Part shown: positions 8,901 to 15,494 of the stretch, one piece after another | How positions within the stretch are numbered: position 1 is the first letter of the stretch | How the letters are laid out: the number at the start of each line of letters is the position of its first letter | NCBI RefSeq assembly: GCF_031851795.1 | Contig: NZ_CP134698.1 | Span: 28,895 to 92,894 of the forward strand | DNA: 64,000 nt | Reading direction: 5' to 3' | From: Pontibacter sp. G13 | Lineage (GTDB): Bacteria > Bacteroidota > Bacteroidia > J057 | Position numbers and translations under genes: made by a program | Notes under the pieces: model-generated | What the model was told of the DNA's origin: nothing | The model's database searches: none | What the model saw: the letters and a program-made list of their open reading frames with translations, nothing else

Positions 8901-10243
8901 TGGAACAACATCACGTCGTCGATCGCCATATCGCCAGTGTAGCTGGTACCACGTGTACCTACAAACTGGATCTGGATGGTCTGACCGTTCCAGTAGCTGA
9001 CATCGATAGATGCCTCCATCCATGGATCGGAGCTCGCAGTCTGCTGCTGCCCAGTCAAGGTCCACACCAAAGAATCCTGTCCACCGGACAAGATATGCAC
9101 TTCGAGGGTTCCCATCGTGGCACCGTACATGTGGTACCAGAAGTTGAGCTGGGAAGAACCCGTAGCTGCAGACATGTCCACACATGGAGAAGTCAGGTAC
9201 TTGGCATCGCCAGTGGAACCGGAAGAAGTCTCGGTGAACATGTAGTTGGAACCACCTTGAGTGTGGTTGCCATCAGGTCCAGTACTGGAAGAAGGCGTAC
9301 CGGAAGCGTCCACATACCATGCGAATGGCGTACCGTTGCTGGTCCAGCCATTGGCCAATGTCCCTGGAGTTCCGGTCGTGAAGGACTCGAAATCCTCGAA
9401 CATGGGGAAAGTGATAGCGGCAGGTGTAGTGACCGTGATGCTTGTCGTGTCATTCGAAGCATTCACATCGCCAGTCACCTCAGTCCACACATCGATGGTG
9501 TAAACCGTGTTCGGGTTTGGCAGTACGATTGGAGTCGCGAAGGAAACCGTGTCCTGAATTCCTCCCAGCAGAGACGCCAGGGTTGTCATGACAGGGGTGC
9601 CACCATTTACAGCGTAGTACACATCGAGGTTGGAAAGGGAGTTGGCTCCGAAGTTGCCCACGACCGCATCGAGGGTAACACCTGAGCCAAATACGCTACA
9701 GTCGCTGGCCAATGGCAGCACTGCAGTCACACCCGCATCGTCACCAGTGGCAGCTGCCAAGGTGACCGAGTAGTCCTCAGTCTCACCATAGGAGGTGGAT
9801 GAACAAGGACCTGTAGGAATGGAGAACGAACGGCTCATCATACGAAGGCGCGTCGTAGTCAAGATCGCAGTAGCAGGTACCGTGAAGGTAATGCTCTTGG
9901 TCTCTCCTCCTAGCAGGGTCTCGCTACCGAGTAGCTCGTCATCCGTGAATACCTGGTCGTTGTTGTAATCGATCCAAGCGGATACTCCCATCGTTTCCGT
10001 CGGGTTGTTGACGATCGTCGCCGTGTAGGTTTGTCCACGGTGCAGGGTCGTCGTGTCGTTCCCGGTGTAGTCATTGTAGCCGCTTGTCGCGCCGGGATAG
10101 GTGCCCGTGATCGTCCCGACGGAAAAACTCGAAATCGAGTCTCCGAGGGTCGTTCCGGTAAAGTACGTAGGGGTACAATACTGCCCGTACATACTGCCTA
10201 CCCACATGACCGACAAACAAAGAAGGGTCAATAATTGCTTCAT
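2972..10243 (-). CDS. Giant multidomain T9SS surface protein (GEVED, MAM-like, CARDB-like, Ig-like, PKD, type A sorting domain)
   Basis: 2423 residues. Signal peptide at the N-terminus (MKQLLTLLCLSVMWVGSMYG). A GEVED domain follows (ends near GETEDYSVTLAA, about residue 160). Then come five MAM/choice-of-anchor-J-like modules, each opening with an F/Y-P..E-F/N motif and ending in D(I/V)AIDDV or AFDDVEI. They alternate with CARDB-like beta modules that start with D-V/M-A-A and contain a conserved Cys. The C-terminal third holds an Ig-like module, several short VDLGAD..C repeats and a PKD domain (WDFGDGGIST). The last ~80 residues are a T9SS type A sorting domain (LQVYPNPTTGE ... GVYIIRI). Secretion to the cell surface is expected. 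No catalytic site is seen; adhesion or matrix binding is inferred. It is transcribed alone from a good promoter at 10477-10506. Confidence 0.9.
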   Translation of the reverse strand: MKQLLTLLCLSVMWVGSMYGQYCTPTYFTGTTLGDSISSFSVGTITGTYPGATSGYNDYTGNDTTTLHRGQTYTATIVNNPTETMGVSAWIDYNNDQVFTDDELLGSETLLGGETKSITFTVPATAILTTTRLRMMSRSFSIPTGPCSSTSYGETEDYSVTLAAATGDDAGVTAVLPLASDCSVFGSGVTLDAVVGNFGANSLSNLDVYYAVNGGTPVMTTLASLLGGIQDTVSFATPIVLPNPNTVYTIDVWTEVTGDVNASNDTTSITVTTPAAITFPMFEDFESFTTGTPGTLANGWTSNGTPFAWYVDASGTPSSSTGPDGNHTQGGSNYMFTETSSGSTGDAKYLTSPCVDMSAATGSSQLNFWYHMYGATMGTLEVHILSGGQDSLVWTLTGQQQTASSDPWMEASIDVSYWNGQTIQIQFVGTRGTSYTGDMAIDDVMLFQAVPVDMGATAIVSPLDPSCYGPNESVTVEVKNLGSSMMDFSQNNVTVHLDVSGASTQSVSTVLTSGTLDVDSTMNVVVSNNVDLSAAGTHTFTAYTSIVADPNAFNDSTSGTVDALPLYSNGFNEDFETFTSGNPQTLYPNGWQAFSTSTSAFEGWRARTGATTSSNTGPSGNNTPNGALYMHVEASGVVPADTFDLMSPCLDVSSLSCPKVSFYYHMYGNDIGTLELIAVTPTGEISLWSVTGQQQSSSADAYLKAVADLSGITGSFNLVFRVYGCSTFGDIAIDDVNIITPIPVDVAAGDITSPEQTCSLGASENITVDVINFGAQALTGITASFSVDGGAFSTAETVPGTLNACDTTSFTFSATADLSAPGYHTIQVVTEVTGDTVPTNDTTEITLYTFSTSVSSYPYLETFENGKGGWTDMGTNTSWAFGTPAKSTIIGAASGDSAWVTGGLGTGNYNNSEDSYVLGPCFDFTSLTVPYVRMKIWWHSEWSWDGAVLQTSIDGGLTWQNVGSYGDPDNWYNDNTVNGSPGGSQEAWTGNNNNGSNGWVVAEHELVGLGGQPSVQLRVAFGSDGSVNGYDGFAFDDVEIFELPAYNAAALEVLSPASGCGLSDSSIVSFVMTNKGAQDLIGLNLGYQVNGGTAVIEAYGDTLAVGDTVTYVFNTPLDLSAQGTYNISMFTSHPSDPDAGNDTLHTIVIHKPAITSFPWTENFDNFTIPMNGTIFNDGDPVIALSNGWENLQGDGHDWTVTEFNTPSSGTGPLADHTTGNGRYIYLEDGGFSDTAVTVVSPCFDLSYTNQAMLTFWYHSLNPSTFSADNILHVDIEENGVVYQDVIPALGSTGVNDWTFVQVDLSAYTGVISIRFRGEGSTSWGHDIAIDDVNILNLIPQDAGIALNFLPETGCGLTNQEDIVVALANLGLDTLNGGMTVNYHIEMGGNTVSSGSVASTDTIAPGSFAPFFINNQPFANAGTYTVSVWTSGVAGDINVANDTLTYEVVSVPTISNYPYVQDFENGAEGWLSDGSPSSWEIGTPGGQFIQGAASGVNAWVTGDSSDYYTSEQSAVISPCFDFTALTNPVIDLMINYETFFGDGAVLQSSIDGGTTWQNVGSVGDAVNWFNTANMSGNPGGQGDGWYDNSGGWIKASHDLTGLGGQASVKLRVAFGSNTFSQTEGFAFDDVVIYDRPTDNVGVISVDYPGIQTCTTDSLEIMLSVANYGLDTQYTVPVVVDVTGPVNSTVNFSYTDTLAVNDTVTFSAGTFNASMPGTYTLTAYTTLAGDTLTLGDTTVFSVLVNQTPDAPITFGDSTCATDSAEFMLVAQQPAAGTILWYDSAMNVLQLGDTLYTGVLTEDRAYYAAAANPALQTGFTPADQSIGSGSFTSATFRGLVFDAHQPFRLNTLRMFLPAPGTVGITIRDNAGNIVNDTTYLFYGTVNDTVFTLDWDIPIGDDYLITADGSLFAGFTGPGYNFNGATYPMSVGNALTIKDTDNGLGQSFGYYYFFYDWNVTTLGCISEPTKAVAKFLSDVPVDLGADGTVCSGFELDAYLPSIVSYVWNGDSTLTGSTYAVDQTGMYTVDVVDMNGCTGADTVVFFVTPSPAVDLGADADACEEYELDAGNPGALYVWSDPSAVSQTYTATQSGTYWVAVTANGCTSTDTIEIMINPTPMVDLGNDMETCMDVTLDAGAGTGYTYDWSNGATSQQINVMAPTVGADTISVTVTSVDGCVASDEVVIAAGVAPTVDLGADTTGCDSVALGVAPEAGYTYTWSNGATGTDVMVSTSGMVSLTVVNTDGCEATDSVDVALNFTPVADATYDNNDGDFTIEFSNLSSPIAGTDFEWDFGDGGISTDVHPVYTYAFGGSFPVVLTAVNECGVSTYEFIVGGVDIDEELFGGALQVYPNPTTGEVFVVAEGVEAEQLRIDVLDAQGRAVQQISRDHVYGDFNERLDLTNMAEGVYIIRITDGAKVAVKRVMVSK

Positions 10244-10476
10244 GTTGGGTTGAAATTGAGGAGCTTACACGTTTTGGCGTTGAGAGGTAAGAAAAGCCAA
10301 TCCGAAAGGGGTCGGTATCCTTTGCTGGAAATTATTGCCGGATGCCGCCATCCCTACAGAAGGGCGTATTATGAATCAATGATGTCAAGACTATACCGGG
10401 AGCGGAGCAGGTGCCGAAAGGGAATCCAAACCCTCCCTGAACTGATACAAGAATTTCATACCAGTTTGATAACTTA

Positions 10477-10506
10477 CAAATATACTATTTTTTAAAAAAT
10501 GGTCAA
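10477..10506 (-). promoter_or_regulatory. Bacteroidota-type promoter for the giant surface-protein gene
   Basis: On the minus strand, TTG (10506-10504), then exactly 19 bp, then TATATTTG (10484-10477), an exact match to TTG-N19-TAnnTTTG. The start codon is at 10243, giving a leader of roughly 225 nt. Confidence 0.7.
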
Positions 10507-10545
10507 TTCTGTAAATAAATATTGCATATATTGTACTAATGTGAC

Positions 10546-10579
10546 AAAAAAGCGAATCTGCGTGTCCACAGATTCGCTT
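10546..10579 (-). terminator. Orphan hairpin terminator on the minus strand
   Basis: An 11-bp perfect stem (AAGCGAATCTG 10550-10560 / CAGATTCGCTT 10569-10579) with an 8-nt loop is followed on the minus strand by a run of T. The nearest minus-strand gene, ending at 10907, already has a terminator at 10804-10835, so this one has no obvious gene. The rest of the gap 10244-10906 shows no coding sequence. Confidence 0.6.
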
Positions 10580-10803
10580 TGCATAATTTTCGAAAAAGGA
10601 ATTTTATCAAACATTGATATTCAACCTATTCACATCTCCAGATGCTAGATCATTTGCGAATTGATTTCAACGGCAAAACTGTTTGCAGTTTGGTTATTGC
10701 CGGCACTCATCCGAGGTTACAATTTCTTTATCTGCCAAAAATCGCCCGAAACATGGGTAGGAATTGGGGAAAAACAGATACGTCTAGCGTCCGGAACTTC
10801 AGT

Positions 10804-10835
10804 AAAACCAAAACGGCCCTCCGATTGGAGGGCCG
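10804..10835 (-). terminator. Terminator of the RHS operon
   Basis: A 9-bp GC-rich stem (CGGCCCTCC 10814-10822 / GGAGGGCCG 10827-10835) with a GATT loop is followed on the minus strand by TTTTGGTTTTA. It lies 71 bp after the stop of the putative immunity gene. Confidence 0.8.
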
Positions 10836-10906
10836 TCTGGGCAGTCCATACCACTGGGACCATTTGGCGGTCTGCCGCGCTTGATCTTGCAGAGCGGGAA
10901 AGGGGA

Positions 10907-11416
10907 TTAGGGGTTTTCTACCAAAGAAATCTTGGCAATGAAATCCTCTTTCAAGAAAAAGAGGAAAATCTCTCCGTCCGATATATCACCATTCTCCAGC
11001 AAAAGGAGAACTCTAACAACTTCGAAATTCTCATTTCCCCATGGGTATCTGTTATTATAGGAATTGGGAAACCTAGACTTCACTTCCCTAGCATGGTCTC
11101 CAACCTTTAAATCCAGAATACTGAATCTAGTATCTAGCAGGTAAAAACCTGTGATAATCTTCCCTTGCTCAATGAATTTGGTCTTCCCGTAGTAAATCTC
11201 TCTAAGATTTAACTCTTCCATTTCCGCATAAGAATACTCAACAACTGAATCAGGAGCCCCAAAAGCTTCGTGCAGCATTTCGACTTTAGGGAATAAAGGC
11301 ACTTCATCAGAAATCAGAATACCTTGCTGGGGATAGGAGTCAAACCTCTCGGTTTGTCCCACGGAGTAATTCATGAAAAGAATTACCGAACCAAAAAACA
11401 TTAGCGACTTTAGCAT
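10907..11416 (-). CDS. Small secreted protein, candidate immunity protein for the adjacent RHS/M23 toxin
   Basis: 169 residues with a signal peptide (MLKSLMFFGSVILFMNYSVG, cut before Q). The mature part is a mixed alpha/beta domain without a recognised motif. It lies 27 bp downstream of the RHS gene on the same strand and ends at its own terminator. Its DNA is visibly more AT-rich than the RHS core and matches the composition of the RHS tip. A predicted periplasmic location fits protection against a peptidoglycan hydrolase, since the target is in the periplasm. I do not recognise the family. The immunity role is inferred from position, composition and export signal only. Confidence 0.6.
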   Translation of the reverse strand: MLKSLMFFGSVILFMNYSVGQTERFDSYPQQGILISDEVPLFPKVEMLHEAFGAPDSVVEYSYAEMEELNLREIYYGKTKFIEQGKIITGFYLLDTRFSILDLKVGDHAREVKSRFPNSYNNRYPWGNENFEVVRVLLLLENGDISDGEIFLFFLKEDFIAKISLVENP

Positions 11417-11443
11417 AATGGTCGATTGAAATAATCAAATGGT

Positions 11444-14400
11444 TTATCCTTCCACTTTCAATGCAACATCCTCACATCCCCCCATTACCGGAGTTGGATT
11501 CTCCTTTTGAGCTTGAGGATTCGGAGTAGCTTGAGGATTTCCACTTTCGTCAAACGCCGTATCAAAAAATTGAAGTGGGTCTACAAACCGAGAATCTCGA
11601 TATCGCCCACTTTGACTGACTTTTGCGTAAATGTGGACATGCTCCTGATCCTTTGCTATACCGACTGAATTACCCGTAGTTCCTGCTTTCCCAATTTCTG
11701 CTCCCTCTTCAATCAGTCCCCCAATTTGAAAGTCTCCTATTTCACTTAAATGCCCATAGGCAATGAATAGCGTTTCTCCCTCCTCACTGGTGGATTTCAC
11801 AACTACGTAGTTTCCCAAATTCCCATGATAGCCGACATTGAAAACAGTTCCTCCTTTGATGCTCTGAATAGGCGAACCCTCCGGTGCGAGGATATCGACT
11901 CCATTATGGTACTTGGTTCCGCTATATCTCGTCCATCCGAACATTCCCCCCCGGACGCCACTTCCATTGGTTGGGCGAATACGGGGATCCTTGACCGGAT
12001 CACCATCCAGTCCCACGACCCTCCTGCCATCGGGATCGACAAACCGCACGGGATTGCCCAGCGTGAACGCATAGGGGCTCCAAGGCTCGTAGTCGGCCGC
12101 CAGCGGGTCCACCCCGCCCCATCGCCCGATCGTCGGCAGATAGCTCCGGGCGCCGAAATCGTACCACCCGCTCCATCGTCCGCGCTCCTTCCCGCTGTAG
12201 AGGTACCGGTTGTCCGGCAGCGGATGCTGCTCCGGCGAACGGGGCATCTCCAGCCCCATCGGATAGTACGCGCTGACCTGCCCGACATCCTCCCCCGACT
12301 CCGGGTCGGGATTGACGAAGCCGTCCCCGTCGCGGTCCCCGAACAGCACACGCACATTCCCCAGATGGTCGCGGATCATGTACTCGTGCCGCCACCCGTC
12401 GGCCTCCGGCACCACGCGGCCCTCACGGGTCATCACATGCGACAGCACCGGAACCAGACCCGTGCCGTCGTCCACCCCCCGGTAGCGGAAATCCCCCACC
12501 CGGTCCTCCCGCCATTCCTCCTCGTCCATCGGCACCAGCACCGTCCCGCCGTTGCCGTCGGACTGCGCCACCAGGCCGCTCTGGACCCCGCGGGAGCGCA
12601 AACGCCTGCCGTCGGCCGCATAAATATGGCGAATCGATTTATTATTGTAAAATAAATATTCCACAGGATTGTCCAGCACATCGTAGGTAATCGACAGGAT
12701 CCCCCCATCGAGGTCCTGCGTCAGGTTGCCGTTGGCGTCGTACCCGAAGTCGGCCCCCGCATGGGACCCGTCCGCGAACGAGGGCCACCCCGATGGGACG
12801 CCCGACACGGCGTCGGACACCCCCTGCAGCCGGTTCCCCGCCCCCCCGTAGGTGTAGGACAGGTCGTCCATCAGGCCCGTGGCGGGACTGGCGTACGTAC
12901 CCCCGGTCAGTCCGTACCGACGCAGCGAGGTCAGGTTCCCGTTGCCGTCGTACGCATACGACGCGTCGAAGCGCCCCAGATCCCCCCAGATCCCCGACGT
13001 GTCGGACAGGCGCCCGTACTCCGCGGACACCAGGCGGTCCATCGGGTCGAACGAGAAGCCGTACCCGCACACCGCCGCCCCATGGGGCGTGCTCCAACGC
13101 ACCCCGGAGGGATTGCCGTTGTACTGGCCCGTGGCCTGACCCGCGAAGGGAGGCCCCCCCGTCTCGTAGGACACCGACTCGGCGAACAGGTCGATGTTCT
13201 CCCCGCTCCCGAACCCCTGCGCCCACAGCGTAGCCAGCCGGAGGACCGTCGTCTGCACCACCGACGTGCGCTGGGCGGCACTCAGCCCGCTGGTGGACAG
13301 CGCCTGGTACAGCCCCGACTCCACCACCGTACGCCAGTCCCCCTGTCCCTGCCGCAGCACCCGTGCGGGAACGGCCAGCGGAACCGTGACAGACGTCGGC
13401 AGCTTGCCCGCGTCGAAGCTCCCCGGCACGTCATGGGAGATGGAGATCGACGTATCCGCCGGCACCGCATCCGAATCGCCCGTGGAACGGACGAAACGGA
13501 CCCGCTTCTGCCCCAGCGAGACCTGGTACTTGAAGTCCCCGAAGCCCTGGGACACGTTGCCGCCCCCCTTCCCCGAAGACGGCTGGGACACCCAGCTCAG
13601 CGTCATCATCGACAGCGAGTTCAGCTGGTAGGCCGTCGTCAGGTCCGGCTCGCCGCCGAGGCCCGCCGTGGACGCCGGGTCGTTGAGCGAATGGAACTGG
13701 CCCGACAGCGTGTAGCGCCGGTCCAGCGTCTGCAGGAACGTCCCGCCCCCGGTCCCGTGCAGGGACTCCCGGACCGGCTGCCCCAGCTCGTTGTACCCAT
13801 GCAGGGCCACCATCACCTCGGGGCCGTCCCCGATCCGGAGGTGCCGCTCCAGCGGACGGCCCCGGTGGTCGTGGACATACCGCGCACGGAGCGTGTCGCC
13901 CTGTCCGTTGGCGGTGTGCACCCGCACCTCCCGGACCAGTTCCCCCGTGAAGGCGTACTCGCGGGACACCTCGTCCTGCCCGCCCAGGTGGTGGTCCGAG
14001 ACCGTCTGCACCTCCCGCCCGAACTTGTCGTAGTACGACCGCGTCGACAGCCACTCCGGCATGTCCGGATCGGGGTCCATGATCCGGATCTTCACCCCGG
14101 TCGGAAGCCCCGAAGCACGCGGGGAGATCCCACCCGGCAGGGACGGCATCTCCGGCAGGGGCCGCGGGACCTCCCAGGCGTCCAGCTGCCCGTTGCGGTC
14201 GAAGTCGTAGCCGTCGAAATAGGCCACCGTCAGGAGCTCCGTCCCGGGGGCCGACACGTCCGGATACGCCTGGTTGCCGTACCCGTGCAGTCCCGTGCCC
14301 GGGGATTCATCCGGCGAGAACGTCCCCGACGCCCAGTGCTGCGCCAGTTCGGCCGACAGCGCCTCCGGCGTCACGGCCGGATGCGCGCAGGTACCCGTCA

Positions 14401-15469
14401 TCACCACCCGGCCCAGACCGTCGTATTTCCGGAAGGACCACTTCCCCGAGAGCCGCTGGTTCCCGTCCTGGCTCAGGATCGGGCGGTCCCCCGGATCGTA
14501 CACCTGGAAGACCCAGTCGGCTCCCGGCACCTTCCGCCCCGATACACGCCCACGGTGGTCGTACCGGTACCGGAGCGACCAGTTGTCCAGCAGCGCCGCA
14601 TCCGCCACCCAGCCATTCTGCCGGAGCGCCCCGACCCCCTCGGGCTGGATCACCGCACGCAGGCGCCCCAGCTCGTCGAAGATCCGGTAGGTGCTCGCCC
14701 AGTCCTCCAGACCGCCGGCAGCCGACGGGTCGGCCGACGGATCGAGCTGGACCCGCACCAGCACCGTGCGACCGAAACGGTCCACGTATTCGCAGGATCG
14801 GTGGCCGTTGGGGTCCGTCGTGGTCAGGACCTCCAGCTCCCCAGCGGCATAGGTCCCCGCAGTCGAGATCCCAGCGGGATGCACCTCCCACTTCCGCACA
14901 CCGTCGATCCCGTACCCCGAAGGGTCCAGGGTCCGGTACGCATGGTCCGTGGTGTGCCCCTGCGAAAGACCGCCCGCATGCCCGGGACGCCCCGAAGAGG
15001 TCGGCCGAGACAACGGGGAGGACTCCCACGCCCGGTCGGCGAAGGCCGACTGGCGGTCTACAGCCGGAAGGTGGCCCAACTGCTGCCACGAGTCCTGGAC
15101 GAAGCACGCAGAATGACCGCCAACCGGATCGGACACGAACTCCCCGTCGGGACTACCCGCGTCCACATGCGGAAGCCACTGGCGGGGCTCAAGCCCCCAG
15201 GCGTCGTATGCGTGCCATTCCACCAGCGCATGCTGACCTGGCGTCGACTTGGGAAGCACATGCTGTACCGCACGGCCCAGCCCGTCGTAGTACGTCACCG
15301 CATCCTCCGTGCTCTGGAGGTTGTCCAACGCTTCCAGCGCCACGGCCGAGGGAATCTCGGTCCGGGCCGTACGCACACGGACGTGGTTGCGATCCAAGGA
15401 CTGGGATCGCAGATCGAGGGGAAGGACGAGGCAACACGCCAACGTACATCCCATGAAAAAATATCTCAT
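11444..15469 (-). CDS. RHS repeat protein with C-terminal M23 (LytM) peptidase tip
   Basis: 1341 residues from the ATG at 15469, chosen because it is followed directly by a signal peptide (MRYFFMGCTLACCLVLPLDL). An in-frame start 69 bp upstream would overlap the previous gene. The N-terminal part (VTYYDGLGRAVQHVLPKS) is like DUF6443 of Bacteroidota RHS proteins. Many YD repeats follow, then the RHS core end (TIGRWGGVDPLAADYEPWSP ... NPVRFVDPDGRR, about residue 1148). The last ~193 residues are an M23 metallopeptidase: KYHNGVD (His1188, Asp1192), YGHLS (His1240) and HVHIY (His1277, His1279), so all zinc and catalytic residues are present. Known: M23 enzymes cut peptidoglycan cross-links, and RHS shells carry exchangeable toxin tips. 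Inferred: a contact or secreted toxin aimed at cell walls. Confidence 0.88.
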   Translation of the reverse strand: MRYFFMGCTLACCLVLPLDLRSQSLDRNHVRVRTARTEIPSAVALEALDNLQSTEDAVTYYDGLGRAVQHVLPKSTPGQHALVEWHAYDAWGLEPRQWLPHVDAGSPDGEFVSDPVGGHSACFVQDSWQQLGHLPAVDRQSAFADRAWESSPLSRPTSSGRPGHAGGLSQGHTTDHAYRTLDPSGYGIDGVRKWEVHPAGISTAGTYAAGELEVLTTTDPNGHRSCEYVDRFGRTVLVRVQLDPSADPSAAGGLEDWASTYRIFDELGRLRAVIQPEGVGALRQNGWVADAALLDNWSLRYRYDHRGRVSGRKVPGADWVFQVYDPGDRPILSQDGNQRLSGKWSFRKYDGLGRVVMTGTCAHPAVTPEALSAELAQHWASGTFSPDESPGTGLHGYGNQAYPDVSAPGTELLTVAYFDGYDFDRNGQLDAWEVPRPLPEMPSLPGGISPRASGLPTGVKIRIMDPDPDMPEWLSTRSYYDKFGREVQTVSDHHLGGQDEVSREYAFTGELVREVRVHTANGQGDTLRARYVHDHRGRPLERHLRIGDGPEVMVALHGYNELGQPVRESLHGTGGGTFLQTLDRRYTLSGQFHSLNDPASTAGLGGEPDLTTAYQLNSLSMMTLSWVSQPSSGKGGGNVSQGFGDFKYQVSLGQKRVRFVRSTGDSDAVPADTSISISHDVPGSFDAGKLPTSVTVPLAVPARVLRQGQGDWRTVVESGLYQALSTSGLSAAQRTSVVQTTVLRLATLWAQGFGSGENIDLFAESVSYETGGPPFAGQATGQYNGNPSGVRWSTPHGAAVCGYGFSFDPMDRLVSAEYGRLSDTSGIWGDLGRFDASYAYDGNGNLTSLRRYGLTGGTYASPATGLMDDLSYTYGGAGNRLQGVSDAVSGVPSGWPSFADGSHAGADFGYDANGNLTQDLDGGILSITYDVLDNPVEYLFYNNKSIRHIYAADGRRLRSRGVQSGLVAQSDGNGGTVLVPMDEEEWREDRVGDFRYRGVDDGTGLVPVLSHVMTREGRVVPEADGWRHEYMIRDHLGNVRVLFGDRDGDGFVNPDPESGEDVGQVSAYYPMGLEMPRSPEQHPLPDNRYLYSGKERGRWSGWYDFGARSYLPTIGRWGGVDPLAADYEPWSPYAFTLGNPVRFVDPDGRRVVGLDGDPVKDPRIRPTNGSGVRGGMFGWTRYSGTKYHNGVDILAPEGSPIQSIKGGTVFNVGYHGNLGNYVVVKSTSEEGETLFIAYGHLSEIGDFQIGGLIEEGAEIGKAGTTGNSVGIAKDQEHVHIYAKVSQSGRYRDSRFVDPLQFFDTAFDESGNPQATPNPQAQKENPTPVMGGCEDVALKVEG

Positions 15470-15494
15470 GTGTCTGTTTGTTCTTGCAGGATGG

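Noticed and set aside
3089..9685. Very long plus-strand open frames opposite the giant surface-protein gene
   Set aside because: They mirror the codon use of the minus-strand gene, lack start signals and give proteins with no domain sense.
10642..10884. An 80-codon plus-strand frame in the gap before the RHS operon
   Set aside because: It runs through the RHS operon terminator hairpin and has no recognisable features.
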